From Isoetes taiwanensis (lineage: Eukaryota; Streptophyta; Lycopodiopsida; Isoetales; Isoetaceae): 64,000 bases of DNA. Under the pieces are notes generated by a model that searched no databases, was not told the origin of the DNA, and was given only the letters and a program-made list of their open reading frames with translations. Positions 1 to 12,649 of the stretch are shown here, one piece after another; positions within the stretch are counted from its first letter, which is position 1, and the number at the start of each line of letters is the position of its first letter. The position numbers and the translations under genes are program-made. The stretch covers positions 6,534,199-6,598,198 of the forward strand of contig JAJEKV010000072.1 in the NCBI GenBank assembly GCA_021234155.1, given 5' to 3'.

Positions 1-1255
1 CAGAAAAATATGAAAAGAAAAAAAGCGTTTTTATCGAAAAAATATGAAATAACCATTAATTGATGAACCAGTTTAAAGAAATCACTATGCCGCTATGATC
101 TTTGATAAAGATCCATGCAAAGATATAAAGATTTTATCCCGTCGCATCTAACATTCCCGGCGATCGCCAATGAAGCTTCAAAATCTTTATTCGCGTTTGC
201 CTTAACTACTTCTTAAAACTTTATCTCTTTCAATCTCGATTAACCTCATTACCGTTTTAATCGATCTTTAAAATCATGCACTTTTATTTCGTCCATAATC
301 TGGTTATTTTAATCATCCCGTTTATTCCGCTTTTAATCAACTCGTTTCAGATTTATTTTGGTAAAAATGGTTAAAGAGTTTTGCATGCCGTTTAGTTTTG
401 CAAGTTTCCTTTGATTGTCTCTCGGTTCCGTGGTTCAAACCCCAGAGTTAGCTCTACAACACCTATTATTTTATTAAAAATTCGTAATCAAATAACCTGT
501 AATTCTTAATTTAAATGGTCTTCCCATTTATTCCGTGTTGAAATGATACGCCGGCAACATATGGCTCCACTGACAAAACGACCCAATTTACAGCATCTGG
601 CGATGGCAAAAGAACCCTTAAGTATATGGTTTTCTATGATCCAAATAATTCCAAATAAATTTATTTGTCTTAAAAGCAATTCAAAAAAAGATCCTTTGTT
701 GACATGAAACGGTGAAAACTCCTTCCCATGCAATACTTTATATGAAAACGGTAAAACCTCCCATCTTTAAATAATTAATCGTTAAACCTAAAAGCGTATT
801 ACACCTGAGAATAAGATAATTTATCGTCTTCCGATGGTAAACCCGGCGAATTAATGATGGTTCTGTCAACAGAACGTCTGATTAATAATTTTATAATCCA
901 ATACCGGTCGGTCTGGTTACCGGTCCAATTTTACCTCGATAAGATAATCAATACCCGTCTTCCTGATCCCCAGCTTCGAGGTTGACTTATAATTTTGTGA
1001 CCATTTTATTGATCTGGTTTTCCAGAACTTCATCTTTAAAGCAACACAATTGTTGGCTTTATGACTGGATTATCCGTGCACTGTTTAAATAAGGATCACC
1101 GCATCAACAGCAAAACGATGTATCAAAAAAGAGTAAAGCTTCGAGAAGAATCGGTCACGGGATCCAGCTGACGATTATAAACGGTGAAATAAGACGTTGA
1201 AGCTGATTAATAAAGACTGGCAAAGGATAATGAAACGATGCAAACGTATAATAAA
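1..1255. other. AT-rich intergenic stretch, nothing recognised
   Basis: No reading frame here has coding-like content and no repeat or RNA gene is evident. A box-B-like string near 433 has no tRNA around it. Confidence 0.5.
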
Positions 1256-1909
1256 TATGAATAGACCTCCAGAAGGAGGAAGAATCATTTGATGACGATG
1301 GCACAGTATATGGATCACAAACTGGTTTTGCGCTCCTTAAGAAATCGATAACCCTGTTAACGGTCTAAAGCAATTTGTAATTTAATTTATTTGCATTAAT
1401 TGTATGAAACAGAACAATGTTGCCCGGATTTAATATCAGACCTATCTAATGTTCATCTTTAGTTTTGCATACGTAACAAGTTTGAAAATCTGAAAATGTA
1501 ATTTTCATGAACTTAAGATTATAAAATCTTTTCTTCAATTACTTCATCAGGAAGAAATGTATTGCCCAACAGTCCAATCTTTATGGTTTGATGAAATGAC
1601 CTTTGTTCGAAGAAGGTCATCCCATCACTTAGCCATCAATGAAGCTTTCGACGCAGGTGGAGATTCCTGAATATTCACCATTAAAAAGCCCCATCAAAAC
1701 GAAGATAGATGGAAATGAAGTTAAAAAGGTGGAGTTTGATTCAATGAAGTTCACATGGTAAAACTTCACAAATTTGTGATACAACAGGAAGTTAACAAAG
1801 CGAGCCTGATGCATGGTTTGATGAAAAATCACATGTATGTGGATACAGGATTACCTGAAGATGCAACACTCGAAGTAAGATTTTCTGCCCTCATTATTGA
1901 AAACTACTA
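1256..1909 (+). other. possible decayed exons, unknown protein
   Basis: Three plus-strand patches read like protein. One at about 1271-1360 contains EEESFDDDGTVYGSQTG. One at about 1651-1770 contains VEIPEYSPLKSPIKTK and ends at a stop. One at 1757-1909 runs from an ATG (MVKLHKFVIQQEVNKASL) through GLPEDATLE, where a GTAAGA donor-like site follows. The last two overlap in different frames, so at most one is intact. No family was recognised. They may be exons of one gene or leftovers of a captured fragment; coding status is inferred only from composition. Confidence 0.22.
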
Positions 1910-3856
1910 AAAGGACATCTTTGATGAGAATTGAAAGACCATTAATATTCTTAATATTTTTATGAGCAAAGAGGATGTTCAATCTGGATAATGATGTTAT
2001 TTATAACCTCTTTGGTCATTAAGGAGGTGTTTTCAAATGCGGATTATCAAAGAGGTATTAGTGCAGTCGGTTTCTTAAAATTTGATTTCATTTTGGTTGA
2101 GGTGTTTCGAGCTGTGAAGTTTGTTTATTTAGGCACAGATTGATTTCGTTTAGTAGGTAAACTGTAAAAGTTATTTATCGACTTTATAAAGAGGTTTGCG
2201 GTCTTTCAATCATGCACTAAATAGTTCCTGCAGCTTATCTTGTTTATGAATAGTTTGCTGAATTAAACCAGATCCTGACAGACAAAATGAAATGATTTAT
2301 GCTTTTGTATTATTTTTCTGTGTTGCCAAACTAGTTGCCATCAACGCGGACCTCAATGTGAGGAAATGCAGGATCCAGACACTAAGAAACCTCAGATAGC
2401 TGTATGTAGACAAAAGGCACGTATGCAAAAGGGGATGGTCTGGTTACCTTTCAAGGTACAACAATCTTCACCACCTTTTGGCCTGGCTTACTGCTTACAA
2501 GAGTGAATGCAATGTTTTAACAGGAGCCCCTCTGCGGAACTCTGCCTTGAAAAATTTTGGATGGGACACCACACGCCTGAGGAAGGCCACTCATGACAGT
2601 CACTAAAGCAATTCTGAACAGAAAGGCAATACTTTGGGGTGGAATAGTGTTTCTGGAGCAGAAACAGTGTAACATGTTTCAGCATTGAAGCTAGCATGTC
2701 AAGTTTGAGGGAACTTTCTATTAAGCAGAAGCACTATTCTTAAGGAACTGATAATTTAATTCTCAACCTGCCTTGATGTACTGCTACGTCAAAATGCGCT
2801 TCAACACCGCATATTATGCATAGGTAGATTTAAGTGAGGTTAGTAAATGTAATATATATTTTGGGGGTTACTGTAATTTGCATACTCACTGTTGAATAGA
2901 TGCATCTCTACTGCAATGGCTTACAGTCTGATCAAATTGCCATATTCTGAATAACAAGCACAAGCATTAGGTTCCATATTAAACAATTTCCCAATCTGCT
3001 AAATTACTCTTGTTGGAAATTTACTTGCAAAAATATCTTGCTTTTTGGTTTCTTCAGTTAAGCGCATCAGGTGGTTTTGAGAAAGATTACATCTGTTTGA
3101 TTTGCGCACAGGAGAAAGATTTATAAAGAAAGAACAACCAAAGCAAAAAGCAAAAAGAAGCTCAAGAAGATGGAAGATCGTGCACTCACTTACGCGGAGT
3201 ATTCTTTTTACTTGAGATGTCTATAATTTGTTCATAAGAAAACCTAGATTTGGGCAATGCCAATTTACAATTCAAAGTGGAGCCGGAGAGATTATATAGA
3301 CGGGAGCAGACTAATGGGCTTCTTTGGTTTTCAGAACCATTTTGTGATATGATCTTTGGTTTGAGTTTTAGGGGCATTTTAGTAATACAATGCAAATGGC
3401 TGACCTTGACTATGTGTAGATAGGAATTGAAAACGAATTTTCCTGATCTTGTTTAATATTTGAGTTTTTGCCATTTGAAACAGTTGGCTTTGACGATGAC
3501 AAACGCTAGCAGCCAATAAACTGTTGTGTTAAAGAATGTATTTACACCACGTGAGATTGCTGTAAGTTCAAATGTCTTGCATTCAATAAACATAATATAA
3601 AGTCAGCTGTTTTGCATTCAATGAACATTATCAACACTCAATTCCACTCTCGTATTCCATGGTACCAATGAATTGTTAGCCTTCGTTCTGCAGTTAGAGC
3701 CAGGGTTATATGTAGAAATAGAGCAGGATATACTAAGAATGCTCGAAGCTTGGTCTAATTGAAAATTACGGCATATTTTCCAGTTGGTCTAGACATGAGA
3801 AAAGTTTTCTAAAATCTCCGTATGCTAGAGATTATGATTTCCCACCTTCGCTGCAG
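1910..3856. other. intergenic, no supported gene
   Basis: Mostly AT-rich. A lysine-rich plus-strand patch around 3120-3215 and a minus-strand patch at 3186-3395 ending at a GTAAGTG donor-like site overlap each other, so neither can be called with confidence. Confidence 0.4.
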
Positions 3857-4143
3857 ATGTATGAACAGCATCCAGAGGGAGTTGTATTAATAAAGTTCAG
3901 GGATCGGAGGGATGGCCTCAAGTGGCATAGAGATCATGAATGGATCTATGGTGAGTCTACTCGCTAGCTTTCATTTGAAAGTTCGTCAGAAAACTCTATG
4001 TTCTACGATTGCTGTGCAGGTTTGGAGGAAGGCAATTAGAAGCATTTGAAGATCAGGACTGATAAACTATGGAAGTGTTCATGATGAAAGTGCAGATGAG
4101 GCGCAGGCTTGAGAAGTACAGTGAAGAAATTGAGTTTGATTGA
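3857..4143 (+). pseudogene. Tat-SF1/U2AF-associated splicing factor-like fragment (C-terminal RRM)
   Basis: The exon at 3857-3950 follows a CTGCAG acceptor and reads MYEQHPEGVVLIKFRDRRDG before the frame slips. It ends at a GTGAGT donor. After a 69-bp intron with a TGCAG acceptor, 4020-4143 contains FGGRQLEAFEDQD and then, after another frame change, LEKYSEEIEFD and a stop. The order HP-GVV-KF-DR-DG, then FGGRQ-A-ED, then a Glu-rich LEK tail matches the second RRM and downstream region of the Tat-SF1/CUS2 family, which helps U2 snRNP assembly in the nucleus (family knowledge). Two single-base insertions near 3925-3945 and stops after FEDQD break the frame. This is a decayed C-terminal fragment; the first RRM was not found upstream. 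Confidence 0.55.
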
Positions 4144-6323
4144 GTCACACAACACGCATTTTGGAGTAAATATTGTAAGATTGTTTTAACTTGGTACTTC
4201 TGTTAGGCAGGGTTCAATATAGAGTTGGGTGCTCTCTATGTGTTCAAGAATTTGGAACGTGTTGTCCACACGTCAAAACGTTTCAACCTTTGACAATCAT
4301 GATTGCACCTGCCATAAACTAAACAATGTGACATAATTTAAGAGGCGTGGAATTTCAGCTACACCTTTGCTAACTTCTTGACTCCAGTAGTTTTAGGTTT
4401 AGTAGGAATTGTCATTGTACAGAATTTCAATTTTATCTATATACAACTGGTGTGACATTGTTTCTTTTATCTATATCTATCTATCTATCTATCTAACATG
4501 TAATTGAGTTCCATTTTTTCGTCCCTTTATTGCCCAGCGTTATCCGTTGTCAATTTCATAATATGTGACATCTATTCGGAAATAACTTACATGCAATATG
4601 CCACCTGTCAAATCTCAAATTTGCCCATATTTCTTATTGTGCGGTGGGTTTGTCGGGTTTTCACTGTGCGCTGGATGAGTTGGTTGTTGGGGACGGAACA
4701 ATCTGTTCCAGTGAGGCCATATTGTGTGATTTTCTTAAATAAGTTTTAGTGTCTTGTTTCGGTCAGTTTTGAGGCAAGGCGTGGCAGTGTATTTTGCTAT
4801 TTCGATTATATGAGTATTTGCGTTCAAACCGTTTCTTAACCGGTCGCTGAACCATATCCGATGTTAATAGTTGATAGTGGTCTACCTACAGAAGCAAACA
4901 TAAGAAAGATACCTATTTTAAAAATCAAGCAAACGTAAATGCATTTCCCAGTGGGTTTTAATTTTGAGATGCAGTACTGGATTCGTGTATGCACATCGGT
5001 AATAGATATTATGAAACTCTCCTAGAACAAGAAATGGTAATGCCCACAATCACGATTTGGCTCTCAGGGCACAACCACGACCTTGGAGGTTTCTTCGTCA
5101 TGGAGAAAAGAACATGAAGCAATAAATCTGGGCCTTCTTCATAGTTAGAATTGCCGTAATACTTGAGCAAAGGTTGACGTCTCTATATAGCCTTTTCTAT
5201 TTGTCTTAGCTGATTGCTTTTACTTTTACATAGATAAAAGAATCTTTGGTGTCCTAATATATAGATGCGACTCCACCCCAAGTAGTTTACAGGCCTTCGT
5301 TTGTAGTACTTGTGAATCAAGGCAACTTTCTGATGAATCCGTAGAGGACGATGATTGTTAACTTGCTTTTCCTGCAAGTCAAGAAGGGGTCAAACCCCAT
5401 GTCAGAATACACCTTGGTTGTAGATGCAAGGGTCTCTTTGTGTGCCAAGATGCATTTTGTCTCCTAGATGCAAATTCTTCAAAAGCCTTTGCAAAATCAA
5501 TAGATAAATAAAGCTAGATGCTTGTTGGAAATGGAAGGATTTCTAGTGGATTGAGCATTTGAAACTGTTTTAAGATTTTACAAGAAAGAGAAATCACATT
5601 CTAGACTTTTGTTTTGGCGACTTAAAGTTAGAAATGAAAAATAAATGCACTTGCTGCTTGCCATGTTTGGTGGATTTCGTAAAGTTAGATAACATAGAGA
5701 ATAAAGAAGAGCCTAAAGGCAAAAAGGACTATATAGGTTGGACCATGTTCTTCTTAAATTTGTCAACATATATGTAAAGTAATTTGGGTTAGATATGTAG
5801 AGAACAAGCAAGCAAAGCCAAAAATGGCTCATGCAGGTTTGACCATGGTCTCCCATTTGTCAAAATATATGTAGCATCTTAACTATGACCCAACTTAGTT
5901 TTTTTTTTTAAAGGATGTATAACTTATATTACATTTTTTGCTGATGTATAACTTACATTTCTCTTCATTTGTCTCATCTACATATTTCAAAAACATGCAT
6001 TTTGAATCGTCACTTCCCCACCAGGTCTAGAAAAAAAATGATGTGTGAATAGGAAGATAATATAAAGTAAAGCCTTTCTAGACCGGTGAAATTAATGTGC
6101 AACGCCCTCTAATTGACTTGAATGATTTTTATCAAGTTAATGCAATGGTGTACCAATAGACTTGAGTTATAAATGATTCATAGATAGTATCCAATAACTC
6201 GATGGTTTCTAACGACTTCACAATCGGGCCTTAATACTCTTACAACCTTTGTGGGTTAATCTTTGAATGTCTCTTTGTACTCGCTTTCGCTGATTTCACC
6301 TCTGCTCTAAGCTCAAATGCCAT
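4144..6323. other. intergenic, no gene recognised
   Basis: AT-rich. The only clear structure is a short TATC microsatellite near 4466-4495. No coding-like frame stands out. Confidence 0.5.
4466..4495. repeat. (TATC)n microsatellite
   Basis: Five to six tandem TATC/CTAT units with one imperfect unit near the left end. Confidence 0.8.
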
Positions 6324-6524
6324 CTATTTCTCAGCGCGTAAATTCTTCTCATTCATACCATCACTTTGAATTGCTTTGAAATACCCATTTTGATCTTGCT
6401 CTATAAAGACTGCCATTGCCGTAAATTTTGATGATTCTAAAACAAACTCGGTTGTTCTTCCGGATTGATATGTGGGTTTTATCCTGCCAAGTACCGGAGA
6501 GGCTTTTAGCTCATGATCTTCCAA
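6324..6524 (-). CDS. small hypothetical ORF
   Basis: A 66-codon minus-strand frame from ATG with coding-like composition (for example KPTYQSGRTTEFVLES and FIEQDQNGYFKAI). It has no signal peptide, membrane segment or known motif, and no exon was identified on either side. It could be an isolated exon of a decayed gene or a chance frame. Confidence 0.2.
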   Translation of the reverse strand: MEDHELKASPVLGRIKPTYQSGRTTEFVLESSKFTAMAVFIEQDQNGYFKAIQSDGMNEKNLRAEK

Positions 6525-7599
6525 GATCTATAGATTCAGATCCGCAAAGTGAGATAAGTAAGGATCAAACCGTTTGATTAAGAAAGGAAAGAATTTAATT
6601 CCAGAGGTCAGTTTATCTCGATACTGCTTAGAAGAGTTTCAAGCATGCAAAAGGGTCAAATCAAACTAAATGTCCCTAATTCTCAGAGAGGGGAGTTTGT
6701 GGAGACTGATCCCACCGGGCTGCATGGGCGTATTAACTGTGAATTGATCATAACATTGGGCATTATTATGATTCCTAAATCAGCTCTCGCTTTCATCTTG
6801 TGGATCATGCGCAGCATTAATTCATAGTCTTCTTTGCTAGTCAAAAGACGCTTCCCCGCTAGTCAATAGACGCTTTGCTCTACACATAGGCCTTTTCTAT
6901 AATCAATCGCTTCTTCGCTTCTCAGCATTATAAAGAGGTATTCTAGCCACAATACAAAGATAAAAGCCCTAATCTTGCCATAACTCAAGAAACTTCATCT
7001 AACCTTGCCGGTTCAAATACCAAGATACTTTCCTTGGCGCCTCCCCCGATGTCTCCCCAAAGCATACCCACCCAACTGTAGGGCCAAAACAATTAGTACA
7101 AAAATAAAATAAAGAAGAATGATCATGCGACCGGATCAGTCGAAATGCCATAACTCTAGTTTGAGCTAAACCGACTACTTAATGAGTAAGTGTGGTCATT
7201 TCTTTGGGGGTCTCAGATCAAATCCAACTCAACGTACACGTAACATTCGAAGTTCATTAATGGCGTCAGCCATAAATGCCTTGGACGCCTAACGCTACGC
7301 ATCACCTAAATATTCGAAATATTAATGGTCGCACAATGCCCTATAATCAATTAGTGCACACGCATGTTTTAAGAATTTTAAGGAACAAAATAAAGGAGAA
7401 TGTAATGGACATCAGATTAGATAGGAAGGACAAGAAATTTATCAAGGCTGCTACACCTCAGCCATTTCTTCCCAACTCTATGCATACAAGATGTCTTATT
7501 ACAAGTTTTGCTGTTGTCAGAGTAAAAAAAATAAATAAAAAGACAATAATTTCTAGTTTCTAAATAATCGAATCTACTTAGAGCAACAAGTTAATAGGT
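6525..7599. other. intergenic, no supported gene
   Basis: The plus-strand open frames in this interval have no recognisable motif and their composition looks like chance. No repeats were noticed. Confidence 0.4.
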
Positions 7600-8470
7600 G
7601 TTCAATTAAATTGGTGACAAAGTAAGTAAAGCACTTTACAATCGTGAGGAAGTCGCAAGAGTCTTAGCCTCTTGTTGGACTTGGGGAAGCGTGCTAGCTC
7701 GACCGCCCAACAAAGCCGTCCAATGGGTAAGTACTCGCACCCCTTGCGTATCGGGCCATATTCACCAAGCACCAGACCGTCATCATATAGAGGGAGAGTG
7801 TTGACTGTAAGACAAATTTTAAAACCTTCCGGAAGCGTTCTCACCCAAAGTCCTCCCCGGCTGCCCCATCGCATGACAAAAGCAACTCCCCCATTCTAGA
7901 ATTATGAATTGACTCGCCAATAGACTCAAAACGTACGGGCATGGTAGAAGGTCGCCCCTTCCCTAAGAAGCTTCAAAAGAGCTCATGTCCAACACACTCA
8001 GAAGCCACTGGGCTCTGTGGGTGGTGCCTCACACACCGCCAAAAAAGATCGGCTATAGAACTTGATAAATTTGACATTCTGACTACATGGTGAAGTCAAT
8101 CGCCATTCCGTAGGCCTCCATAAGGCTCCTCGAACCACAAAATTCACCCACCGCTAGGACACTCAACAATTTCTACAAATTTTCCGGAGCCAATCTTAGG
8201 ACTTGCTCGGGTCAGTCCTTGAATCCAAGGATTCAACGACAAAGAAATCAGCTCGAGTGGGAGGTGATGGCATACAACTCGTGAGGAGCTGCCGTGAAAG
8301 GCTGCCCGGGAACCCCTCTCCGCAGCTGGCCCGCCCTCTCGTCAAAGTCGCGAAAGTCCTAACATTGTTCGACTTGAGGAAGAGTGGCTTTTGCCCCCAA
8401 AATGTTTCAACAATGATGCCATAGTTAGCACCATCGTGATGCCTCGCCTAGCAAACCCTCGACAACTTTT
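7600..8470. other. GC-richer island, possibly transposon-derived
   Basis: This block has clearly higher GC than both flanks. It has short open frames on both strands that overlap and match nothing known. No terminal repeats, target-site duplication or protein motif was found. A decayed LTR or non-coding element is possible but unproven. Confidence 0.25.
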
Positions 8471-9527
8471 AACAGCATGTGAAACAAAAATTACTAAGTA
8501 TGTTATTTGAAGTAAGCCTTGATTGTGCCTCAAGTAATTTTAACAGTTAATTTAACAGATCATAAGACCTTGGTTTCCAGGTAAAGAAGATAACGACAGT
8601 TATATGATCTCCATATGGGTTTTCTATTAACAAAATTTGGCGTTATATCAACTTCAAACCAAGTTCAAAAATGGTCGTATTCTAACCATGATAATTTTCA
8701 GTCTGTTCTTGGTAATGGTTGTAGCACGTTATAATTTTGGAATGAACCAGTAAATTAATCTCCCACATAATCAAACAATACTGGACTTTGCGTTTTCATC
8801 AAGAAGAAACCAATAATTCCAATTCATGCCACAACAAGTTTGATTCCTGTATTGGCTGAATTTCAACTCGTAAACTACATATGTACAAACCCTGATTTCT
8901 TTAAGATTGCCGCGGTTGTTGCAGCAACAAGCTATTCTCGCGTGTTCATGTACATAAAATACAAGCTCCTGCAACAGCATCAGAAGTATTTTCACATTAT
9001 TTCTTTTACATAGTTCTAAGAAATAACATTTATCCCTGTAATAATAGCATTCAACATCACTCTGTATTTCATGTATTTAAAATGCACCAAACTAAAGAAA
9101 CTCTATTGACTTAGTTGATGCCAATGAAGCCATGAAGATGTCCTCATTCCTGAAGAGCACCAGATGCGTCTTCATGTGATACATTAAAATGCAATAACCT
9201 ACTAAACTTATTATTGATGGTATAGTTGTAGAAATGACCTTATGAATAATTTTCCACTGTAGAGGAGCTCTTTTCTTTCGTGTATCCCTTTGTTATCAAT
9301 CTAGATGCCACATATCTTGTTAACAATGTAAAAATAAGCCAGATAATTCATCCCACTTCAATGGCGATTATTAGGGATACATGCTATATCCACGACCCCT
9401 TCGATCCTGCATTACAGAGAGGTAAATAATAATTGAACATCATTGCAGATTAGATCCTATAGGCAAATATTATAAAGCAGTTTAATCTAGACATCAAAAA
9501 TCTCTAATCTGGATATTGACGACATAC
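8471..9527. other. intergenic, nothing recognised
   Basis: AT-rich sequence without coding-like frames or repeats. Confidence 0.45.
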
Positions 9528-10310
9528 CGCTGGAGCTAGCTTCCCTAAAGATACAACACGTTGGCATGTGGCTGAATCCTTCACAACCCCATCAATTGTG
9601 ATGATAAAAGATCCTCCCTCTCTTTGAAGGCAAGCCACGAGAAGAGTTTTAGGGCATCCTTTTCATGCAGTTCCCTTCATTTACCAGGATACCACGTCCT
9701 ACCATTGGAACAATCCCTGACATAGATAACCACTGCATGAAAGGCTGCACCACAAGCTTGTGTAGTATTTATCCATCAAGTGAAGCCATTTTAAAATCAG
9801 AACTCAAATCCACACTTACAGGAATTATTCCAAGGCAAGGTCCACCCATACCCCCAAAAAGCCAAATGAGTCATACCTGTACACACACAAAAGGCTTGCT
9901 AGTCTAACTTGTGGTAGGAGGCAATATTGGTTAATCAACTTATTTCAATGATTTAGCTTTGTCATACCAGTAATTGCCTGATGAATAGGTCCAGCATACT
10001 CTCTCTGCCTTCACCACAAAAGCATCAGGTATAGCTTTTCCATTGACAACCACTTTATGCCATAGAACCCCCACGAAGCTGTAGATTTAGTCAACTCCTG
10101 AACTTCTGAAAATCCTTTTGCATTTCCCTTCTGAAGAGCCTTACTTTGTTCCTGGTGTGGTGTCAAATATACTCGCTCTAGTTCTCTTGCAGTTCCTGCT
10201 GACATGAAGGATTCCCAGAAGCCCCAGAAAGTGCTATAGCCAAGTAGTTCATGCAAGTTGCTGCTGGCTGAATTTCTGATGGAGGAGTAGGATCAAGGCT
10301 GTACAAAACG
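9528..10310 (-). pseudogene. decayed exons of an unrecognised gene
   Basis: Several minus-strand patches read like protein. From high to low coordinates: SLDPTPPSEIQPAATC and GYSTFWGFWESFMSAGTARE in one stretch, then, after a frameshift near 10065, VVVNGKAIPDAFVVKAERV followed by CWTYSSGNYWYDKAK. A separate patch (IDGVVKDSATCQRVVSLGK, about 9528-9630) ends at a GTATGTC donor-like site. They lie in consistent order on one strand, so one broken gene is likely. I do not recognise the family. Intervening stops and frame changes argue against a functional copy. Confidence 0.35.
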
Positions 10311-11130
10311 CCTTTGCTTACTATCTAGACCATTTTGTGATTCCAGAGATTCATGCTCTGTATCTGTTCATAGGAGACATATTGTCGCTATTAGATGGGG
10401 AAGAAGCACCTCGCCAAGCTTCCTGAGGCCTCTGCCAGTGACTGTCCCACTTTACTTACTGCCTCTCCTTCTACCTTGCAGGTGCATGTTGTTCTGAGAA
10501 CTGGGCTCACAGAGATTTAGAAAGAGAATTGATATCTGGAATGGCTGCACCAGCAGCTGCAGTGGGCTGCAGATAGATTTGATATGTAGAGATTCAATGA
10601 CAAACCCACATCAGATCTTGTGTGTGGATTTCTGTGAAGGAAGATTGAAGGTACCCTAACAACCCTCTTACAGTTGCTATTTTGACAAATTATGCTAATC
10701 TCGACTGCCCCACTGCATGCTCTGTTTCAAAATGAGATGATGTCTCTCTGTTACTTTTAGAAATTGAGGAAGTTTAGATGAATAGGGAGGAGATGTAGCT
10801 TGCATTGGTCAAAGTCCACTTCTATAAGTAGGAAAAGGCTTGAAAGAAGAGGGAGGAGACATATCTTGAAAAGCTGTTGGCTCTGATTTGTCATTTCACT
10901 GGAAGCTAGGAACTAAAAATACGTAGGAGGTGATTCAGGGACGACAGGTGCCTTTGGTTTACCATTTCCATGTTGGTGAAACCTTAGAAAGTAGGAAGGC
11001 ACATTGCCCTAGCTCCCACCACAGGCTTTTACCATGCTCTTTTCACAAATGAAGGATAACTTTCCACATATGCATATGTAAAAAATATCTGAATGCAGGT
11101 CTTTGTTAACTGTATCTTTGCTCCTCTACA

Positions 11131-11322
11131 TCAGAAGAACTGTCTGGAAAGTCCTGGATCATTGAGAAAGAAGCAACTTGAGGATCCTAAAGATGAACTT
11201 CTATGAGCTGAGCTCATTGAAGACTTTGATTCCTCCTTCTGACTAGGAGCTGAAACAACACGGACTGTGGAACGGGATCTCTGGCGATGTAATTGAGATT
11301 CAAACTCATCCCTTGTCGGCAC
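11131..11322 (-). other. possible serine-rich exon, unknown protein
   Basis: A 63-codon minus-strand frame rich in Ser, Arg and Lys (for example RSRSTVRVVSAPSQKEES). It lies between the patches at 9.5-10.3 kb and 11.8-12.0 kb on the same strand, so it could belong to the same decayed gene. No domain was recognised. Confidence 0.22.
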
Positions 11323-11420
11323 ACCACTGGGTCATATTCAACAACAAGTGATGCACCATAGAGGCCATCTTTTTCAGCAACTACTCAATTCCTGTGTCAA
11401 TGTGAAGATCTTTAAGAGAC

Positions 11421-11640
11421 TTGTCAATATAACCATCAGGGTACATTGCATAAGGAAGACGTATTAAATCGGGTCCTGATCATTTTCCACCTTCTTTCCA
11501 TGTTAAGAGGCACTGGTTCCTTCCTTTGAATTGTCACTATAAGCATCAGGGTACATTTCATGAGGACGAGATATCACGCTGATCATTTCCTATTTTGTCC
11601 ATGTTAACAATAGATGGCACTGGTTCCTCTTCCCTTGGAA
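11421..11640. repeat. tandem duplication, two 110-bp units
   Basis: 11421-11530 and 11531-11640 are adjacent, equal in length and clearly homologous. Shared blocks include TTGTCA-TATAA-CATCAGG, the string GATCATTT and CACTGGTTCC in the same order. On the minus strand both copies can be read with MYPDAYS/MYPDGYI-like peptides. It lies inside the region of unrecognised minus-strand gene pieces, so the duplication probably happened in a coding exon. Confidence 0.65.
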
Positions 11641-11791
11641 AAGATGTGCTGCCTGAGACATTCCTGTAATGACATGCTGCCACCTCTCTTTGTCATGATA
11701 TGCTGCTTCCTCTTTGTCATCATGATATGTTAGTGTTACATGTTGTTGACAATTTTTCTTGTTCCTGGACAGGAATGTGCCTTATTCGTGT

Positions 11792-12016
11792 CTATATGTG
11801 GTTTAAGTCAATGTCCATCTCATCTGGACAAAGACCCACTATAAAAACTGGTTTTAGGTCTGGTGTGGGGAGTATAAAGTCTTTCATCATCGCTAGCAGT
11901 GGGCCGATGCACAATTTCTCTGTTGAGGCCTTATAGGCCCAGGGATACAGTCTTTCTTCGGAAGGTCGAGGCACAGGACCCAGGTCACTTCCATCATTGG
12001 AAGTCCTTTCATCCAC
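11792..12016 (-). other. possible exon, unknown protein
   Basis: A 74-codon minus-strand frame with convincing protein-like composition (for example DLGPVPRPSEERLYPWAYK and DFILPTPDLKPVFIVGLCPD). It is on the same strand as the patches at 9.5-11.3 kb and probably represents an upstream exon of that gene. No family was recognised. Confidence 0.33.
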
Positions 12017-12289
12017 AGAAGAGTCTCTACATGTCCATTGAGTTCACTTATGCCCATTCTCAGTATCCTGTGCTATAGAATCTTTACCGGTTTTGGTTTT
12101 ACTACAAATTCAAAGTAAAACTAACTCCAGCGACAAGGGCTTTACTAGCTACTCTGTTTTGCAAAAATACAGAGGGAAGATAAGGAAGCCTTCACTAACC
12201 ATTAAGAATCCTGAACACTTCAAGTATTCGTACTGGAGAACACCCTTCAGGCTCTACTAAGACGGAGAAACAGCCAGACATCTGACAAC

Positions 12290-12646
12290 TTGGTGCCTTC
12301 TATCCCACAAGCAGCCATTTGTTATGCATTTTACGCTCCCAAATCATGTCCAAGACACAGGGCATCACTGCTTAAGCAAACCCAACATCCAAATTCCTAT
12401 TTTTCGCCATCCATATTGCCGACTAAAGAGATTTGCAGCCACGTTCTTTCACCTCGAAATTTTACCTACATCCCAACTAGAAAAGCCAATAATCTGTTAG
12501 GGATGATCCCAAATGTCAGCACACAGCAGCAGAAAGCTGGTGCAAGGGCCAAGGATGAAAAGAAATTTTATACAGATTTAATGCAGGAAGCCCTTCTTCT
12601 GAGAATGGGTCGAGGATTCGTTCGCCTTGCATTGGAAGAATGCTGA
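12290..12646 (+). CDS. hypothetical ORF, 118 codons
   Basis: Plus-strand frame from ATG. The first half is rich in Ser, Pro, Thr and Arg with few acidic residues, as in organelle-targeting peptides. The second half is charged (KAGARAKDEKKFYTDLMQ). No domain was recognised. A minus-strand frame overlapping its end contains two CxxC-like cysteines (NAKCKKCGDHGKA), so the coding strand is not settled. No TATA box was identified upstream. Confidence 0.25.
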   Translation: MVPSIPQAAICYAFYAPKSCPRHRASLLKQTQHPNSYFSPSILPTKEICSHVLSPRNFTYIPTRKANNLLGMIPNVSTQQQKAGARAKDEKKFYTDLMQEALLLRMGRGFVRLALEEC

Positions 12647-12649
12647 CAA

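Noticed and set aside
425-460. Box-B-like GGTTCAAACC string
   Set aside because: No matching D-arm, anticodon arm or acceptor stem could be folded around it.
7672-7899. Overlapping plus and minus ORFs in the GC-rich island
   Set aside because: Neither shows a domain; open frames on both strands are expected from the higher GC content.
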